Below are positions 5,213 through 7,638 of a stretch of DNA of 7,638 nucleotides, one piece after another (position 1 is the stretch's first letter; each line of letters begins with the position of its first letter). A program made the position numbers and the translations under genes. Origin of the DNA: Bacteroidales bacterium (GTDB taxonomy: Bacteria; Bacteroidota; Bacteroidia; Bacteroidales; Dysgonomonadaceae); assembly GCA_012798745.1 (NCBI GenBank), contig JAAZMQ010000305.1, forward strand, positions 1-7,638, read 5' to 3'. The notes beneath the pieces were generated by a model. It did not search any database. It had not been told where the DNA came from and was given only the letters and a program-made list of their open reading frames with translations.

Positions 5213-6297
5213 AATGTTCCTTTTGTACTGGGAATGCCCATGTTCTCGTTTCGTTTTACGGCCATTTTCACGGCTTTGGCAAATGCCTTGAAAACGGCTT
5301 CAATTTTGTGATGTTCGTTTTCGCCTTTGGCTTCGATATGGAGATTGCATTTAGCGTTGTCGCTGAACGATTTGAAGAAGTGGTAAAACATTTCGGTGGG
5401 TACATCGCCTATTTTTTCTCGTTTAAAATTTACATCCCATACCATCCAAGGGCGTCCACCAAAATCTAATGCAACCTGTGCAAGGCAATCGTCCATTGGC
5501 AGCAAAAACCCGTAACGCTCAATCCCTTTTTTCTTTCCCAGTGCCTGCGAAAAAGCTTCACCCAACGCAATGGCCGTATCTTCGATGGTGTGATGTTCGT
5601 CCACCTGAAGGTCGCCCTTAACCTCAATGTTTAAGTCGATGTTTCCGTGACGAGCAATTTGTTCGAGCATGTGATCAAAAAATCCCAAGCCGGTAGAAAT
5701 ACAACTTTTACCCGTTCCGTCAAGATTCACTTCAACACGAATATCGGTTTCAGAAGTTTTTCGTGTTACTGCTCCTTTACGCGGTTCGGCTTTCAGAAAA
5801 CGATAAATTTCGCCCCAGTCGCTCGTCGAGAGAACGGCTTTTGGATTCGGCTTATCACCTAAAAAAATAGCTTTACAGTGCATGTTTTCTGCCAATAGAA
5901 TATCGGTATCGCGGTCGCCAATGACAAAAGAGTTTGCCAGATCGTAGTTGCCTTTCAAATAATGCGTAAGCAAACCGGTGCGCGGTTTTCGGGTAGGGGC
6001 ATTATCCTCAGGGAATGAACGATCAATGAGAATATCGCTAAAAACTATTCCTTCGTTTTCGAATGCCCGGATAATTTTGTTTTGTACGGGCCAAAACGTT
6101 TCTTCCGGAAACGAATCCGTACCTAGTCCGTCCTGATTGGTTACCATCACCAATTCGTACTCCAATTCTTTTGCAATACGCGAAAGATACTGAAAGACCT
6201 GCGGATAAAACTCCAGCTTTTCGAGGCTGTCAACCTGTTCATCTGCAGGCTCAATAATCAATGTTCCGTCGCGATCGATAAACAATACTTTTTTCAT
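5209..6297 (-). CDS. hisB: Bifunctional histidinol-phosphatase / imidazoleglycerol-phosphate dehydratase
   Basis: Catalyses IGP dehydration and, two steps later, histidinol phosphate dephosphorylation. The 362-residue length matches the fused form known from E. coli and Bacteroidota. The N-terminal HAD phosphatase (about 1-165) has D8-R-D10-G-T, T53-N-Q, K104 in TRKPR and G127-D-R-D130. The C-terminal dehydratase (about 172-362) has GFFDHMLEQIARH at 205-217, DEHHTIED at 233-240, the MDDC segment at 268-271 and ENEHHKIEA at 326-334, giving the two-manganese site histidines and glutamates. The zinc-binding loop cysteines and histidine found in E. coli HisB-N appear replaced by DRS and NAPT at 92-102. 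The start overlaps the hisC stop by 4 nt, and the stop overlaps hisA by 4 nt. Confidence 0.97.
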   Translation of the reverse strand: MKKVLFIDRDGTLIIEPADEQVDSLEKLEFYPQVFQYLSRIAKELEYELVMVTNQDGLGTDSFPEETFWPVQNKIIRAFENEGIVFSDILIDRSFPEDNAPTRKPRTGLLTHYLKGNYDLANSFVIGDRDTDILLAENMHCKAIFLGDKPNPKAVLSTSDWGEIYRFLKAEPRKGAVTRKTSETDIRVEVNLDGTGKSCISTGLGFFDHMLEQIARHGNIDLNIEVKGDLQVDEHHTIEDTAIALGEAFSQALGKKKGIERYGFLLPMDDCLAQVALDFGGRPWMVWDVNFKREKIGDVPTEMFYHFFKSFSDNAKCNLHIEAKGENEHHKIEAVFKAFAKAVKMAVKRNENMGIPSTKGTL

Positions 6298-7331
6298 TTT
6301 TCCATCTTTTTTAGTTCAGCAAGTAGAATCCGGTTCTCTTTGGGTGAACCAACCGTAATGCGGATACAATTCTTTACTTGAGAAGAGCGGTTTCGGGTAA
6401 TTACTTTTTTTTCCACCAGTCGGTTATAAACGGCGTTGGCATTTTCCATTTCTACCAGCAAAAAATTAGCATCGGAAGGATAGACTTTTTTCACGAAAGA
6501 GATTTTGGGAAGTTCTTTGTTCAAGAGCTTTTTTTGTTCGAGAATGGTAGTTATCCTGTTGTTGGTCGTTTTTTTCTTCGCTAAGGCTTTCAGTGCCGCT
6601 TCCTGATTAAGTTTGCTCACGTTGTAGGGCGGTTTCGTTTTGTTCATAAGAGCGATTATTTCAGGTTGTGCATAAGCTATACCCACCCGTGCACCTGCAA
6701 GTGCCCAGGCTTTGCTGAACGTTTGCATAATAATAAGGTTGGGATACCGCTGTATGTTGCCAAGATGACTGCTCTCGGGGCAAAAGTCGATGTATGCTTC
6801 GTCTATCACCACAATTCCGTTAAAATTATCCAGTATTGTATCGATATCTCGCAATGTGTTTCCTGTCGGATTATTAGGTGAACAAACAAAGATAAGTTTT
6901 ACTGAATTGTCATTGCGAATCCTTTTCAGAATGGCATTGATATCAAGTTGAAAATCATCACGAAGAGGAATAGCGATAACCCGTATGTCGTTGATGTTTG
7001 CCGATACTTCATACATCCCGTAAGTGGGCGGACATAGGATGACACTGTTGGTTCCCGGATTACCGAAAACGCGGAAAATCAAGTCGATAACCTCATCACT
7101 GCCGTTTCCGATAAAGATTTGGTCTTGCGGTATGTTTTTTAATTCAGACAGTGCCTTTTTCAGCGCTTTTTGGCGAGGATCAGGATATCGGTTATAGGTA
7201 CCGAACGGATTTTCGTTGGCGTCGAGAAAGATACCTTCGCTTCCCGAAAACTCGTCGCGTGCACTGGAATAGGGTTTTAGCGATAAAATATTTTTACGGA
7301 CTAATGAAGCGAGATCAAATGTTTGTTTCAT
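6294..7331 (-). CDS. hisC: Histidinol-phosphate aminotransferase
   Basis: A fold-type I PLP enzyme that transfers an amino group from glutamate to imidazole acetol phosphate. The 345 residues are typical. Visible hallmarks are LDANENPFG (36-44), GNGSDE (75-80), SPNNPTGN (151-158) with N154, D177-E-A-Y180 contacting the cofactor ring, the PLP lysine K207 in TFSKAWALAG, and R215 in ARVG for the cofactor phosphate. Operon position between hisD and hisB fixes the substrate assignment, since other aminotransferases of the family look similar. Its first 17 nt overlap the end of hisD in another frame, and its stop overlaps the hisB start as ATGA. Confidence 0.97.
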   Translation of the reverse strand: MKQTFDLASLVRKNILSLKPYSSARDEFSGSEGIFLDANENPFGTYNRYPDPRQKALKKALSELKNIPQDQIFIGNGSDEVIDLIFRVFGNPGTNSVILCPPTYGMYEVSANINDIRVIAIPLRDDFQLDINAILKRIRNDNSVKLIFVCSPNNPTGNTLRDIDTILDNFNGIVVIDEAYIDFCPESSHLGNIQRYPNLIIMQTFSKAWALAGARVGIAYAQPEIIALMNKTKPPYNVSKLNQEAALKALAKKKTTNNRITTILEQKKLLNKELPKISFVKKVYPSDANFLLVEMENANAVYNRLVEKKVITRNRSSQVKNCIRITVGSPKENRILLAELKKMEK

Positions 7332-7638
7332 TGTTGTTGTCGATTAATCTTTTGGACATAATTTCTCCCAATCGAAGTGTCACGGCGTTTTTGTGGGCAT
7401 ACAAATGCTCGGTTTCGGCCATTACTTCTATGGCAGGTCCAATTTGTAACAGGCCTTCTTCGCTAAGTTGCTGAAAAGTGATTTTCTTTATGAAACTGTC
7501 GAGAGAAACGCCACTGTAAGCTTTTGCATAACCGTTTGTAGGCAATGTATGATTGGTTCCGCTGGCGTAATCGCCTGCACTTTCGCAACTGTAATTGCCC
7601 AGAAAAACCGATCCGGCATTTACCACCTTGCGAGCCAA
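7315..7638 (-). CDS. hisD: Histidinol dehydrogenase, C-terminal part (5' end outside window)
   Basis: The final 107 codons of the zinc- and NAD-dependent enzyme that oxidises histidinol twice to histidine; the full protein is about 430 residues. The segment AGDYASGTNHTLPT contains the Asp equivalent to the E. coli zinc ligand D360, and LYAHKNAVTLR contains the His equivalent to H419. GYAKAYSGVSLDSF is also typical. The frame is open to the window edge; the TTG at the edge is an internal codon, not a start. The last 17 nt overlap the hisC start. hisG would be expected further upstream on the minus strand. Confidence 0.95.
   Translation of the reverse strand: MARKVVNAGSVFLGNYSCESAGDYASGTNHTLPTNGYAKAYSGVSLDSFIKKITFQQLSEEGLLQIGPAIEVMAETEHLYAHKNAVTLRLGEIMSKRLIDNNNETNI

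Noticed and set aside
7633..7638. TTG at the right edge as the start of a short 107-residue protein
   Set aside because: The sequence is clearly the C-terminal quarter of HisD and the frame is open to the edge; the TTG is an internal Leu codon.

Overview
The window reads as a chromosomal piece of a Bacteroidota genome, probably of the Bacteroidales/Marinilabiliales type. The evidence is protein family resemblance, a textbook Bacteroidota promoter (TTTG, 20 nt, TATCTTTG) ahead of rplU, near-absence of strong Shine-Dalgarno sites, A+T-rich gaps, and a bifunctional hisB and hisIE inside a compact his operon. No rRNA, tRNA, CRISPR array or intact mobile element is visible.

Layout. (1) Positions 1-881 (+) hold the C-terminal part of a Gfo/Idh/MocA-family oxidoreductase whose 5' end lies outside the window. 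(2) Positions 1020-1964 (-) hold a convergent SMP-30/gluconolactonase-family protein with an N-terminal hydrophobic export segment. These two look like accessory sugar-metabolism genes. (3) Positions 1965-2359 are a gap of about 395 bp. It contains a probable promoter for the SMP-30 gene, a 20-codon broken ORF that resembles the start of an IS110-type transposase, an 8-bp tandem repeat, and the promoter plus a hairpin-rich leader of the ribosomal operon. (4) Positions 2360-2961 (+) are rplU-rpmA (bL21, bL27), closed by a strong, probably bidirectional terminator at 3019-3055. (5) Positions 3091-7638 (-) are a histidine biosynthesis operon, transcribed leftwards in the order hisD (partial) - hisC - hisB - hisA - hisF - hisIE.

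The his genes are packed very tightly. Stop and start codons overlap by 17 nt (hisD/hisC) or by 4 nt as ATGA (hisC/hisB, hisB/hisA, hisF/hisIE); only hisA/hisF has a short gap (29 nt). Together they cover PR-ATP hydrolysis and cyclisation (HisIE), isomerisation (HisA), the cyclase half of IGP synthase (HisF), dehydration and phosphatase steps (HisB), transamination (HisC) and the final oxidation (HisD). HisG would be expected just upstream, outside the window.

The most notable observation is what is missing. hisH, the glutaminase partner of HisF, normally sits between hisB and hisA in this kind of operon. Here hisB runs directly into hisA with a 4-nt overlap, and HisA has an N-terminal extension of about 11 residues at that junction. 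The other points worth attention are the IS110-like remnant beside the rplU promoter and the mutually exclusive pairings possible in the rplU leader. I see no clear evidence of a wholly new biological system here.
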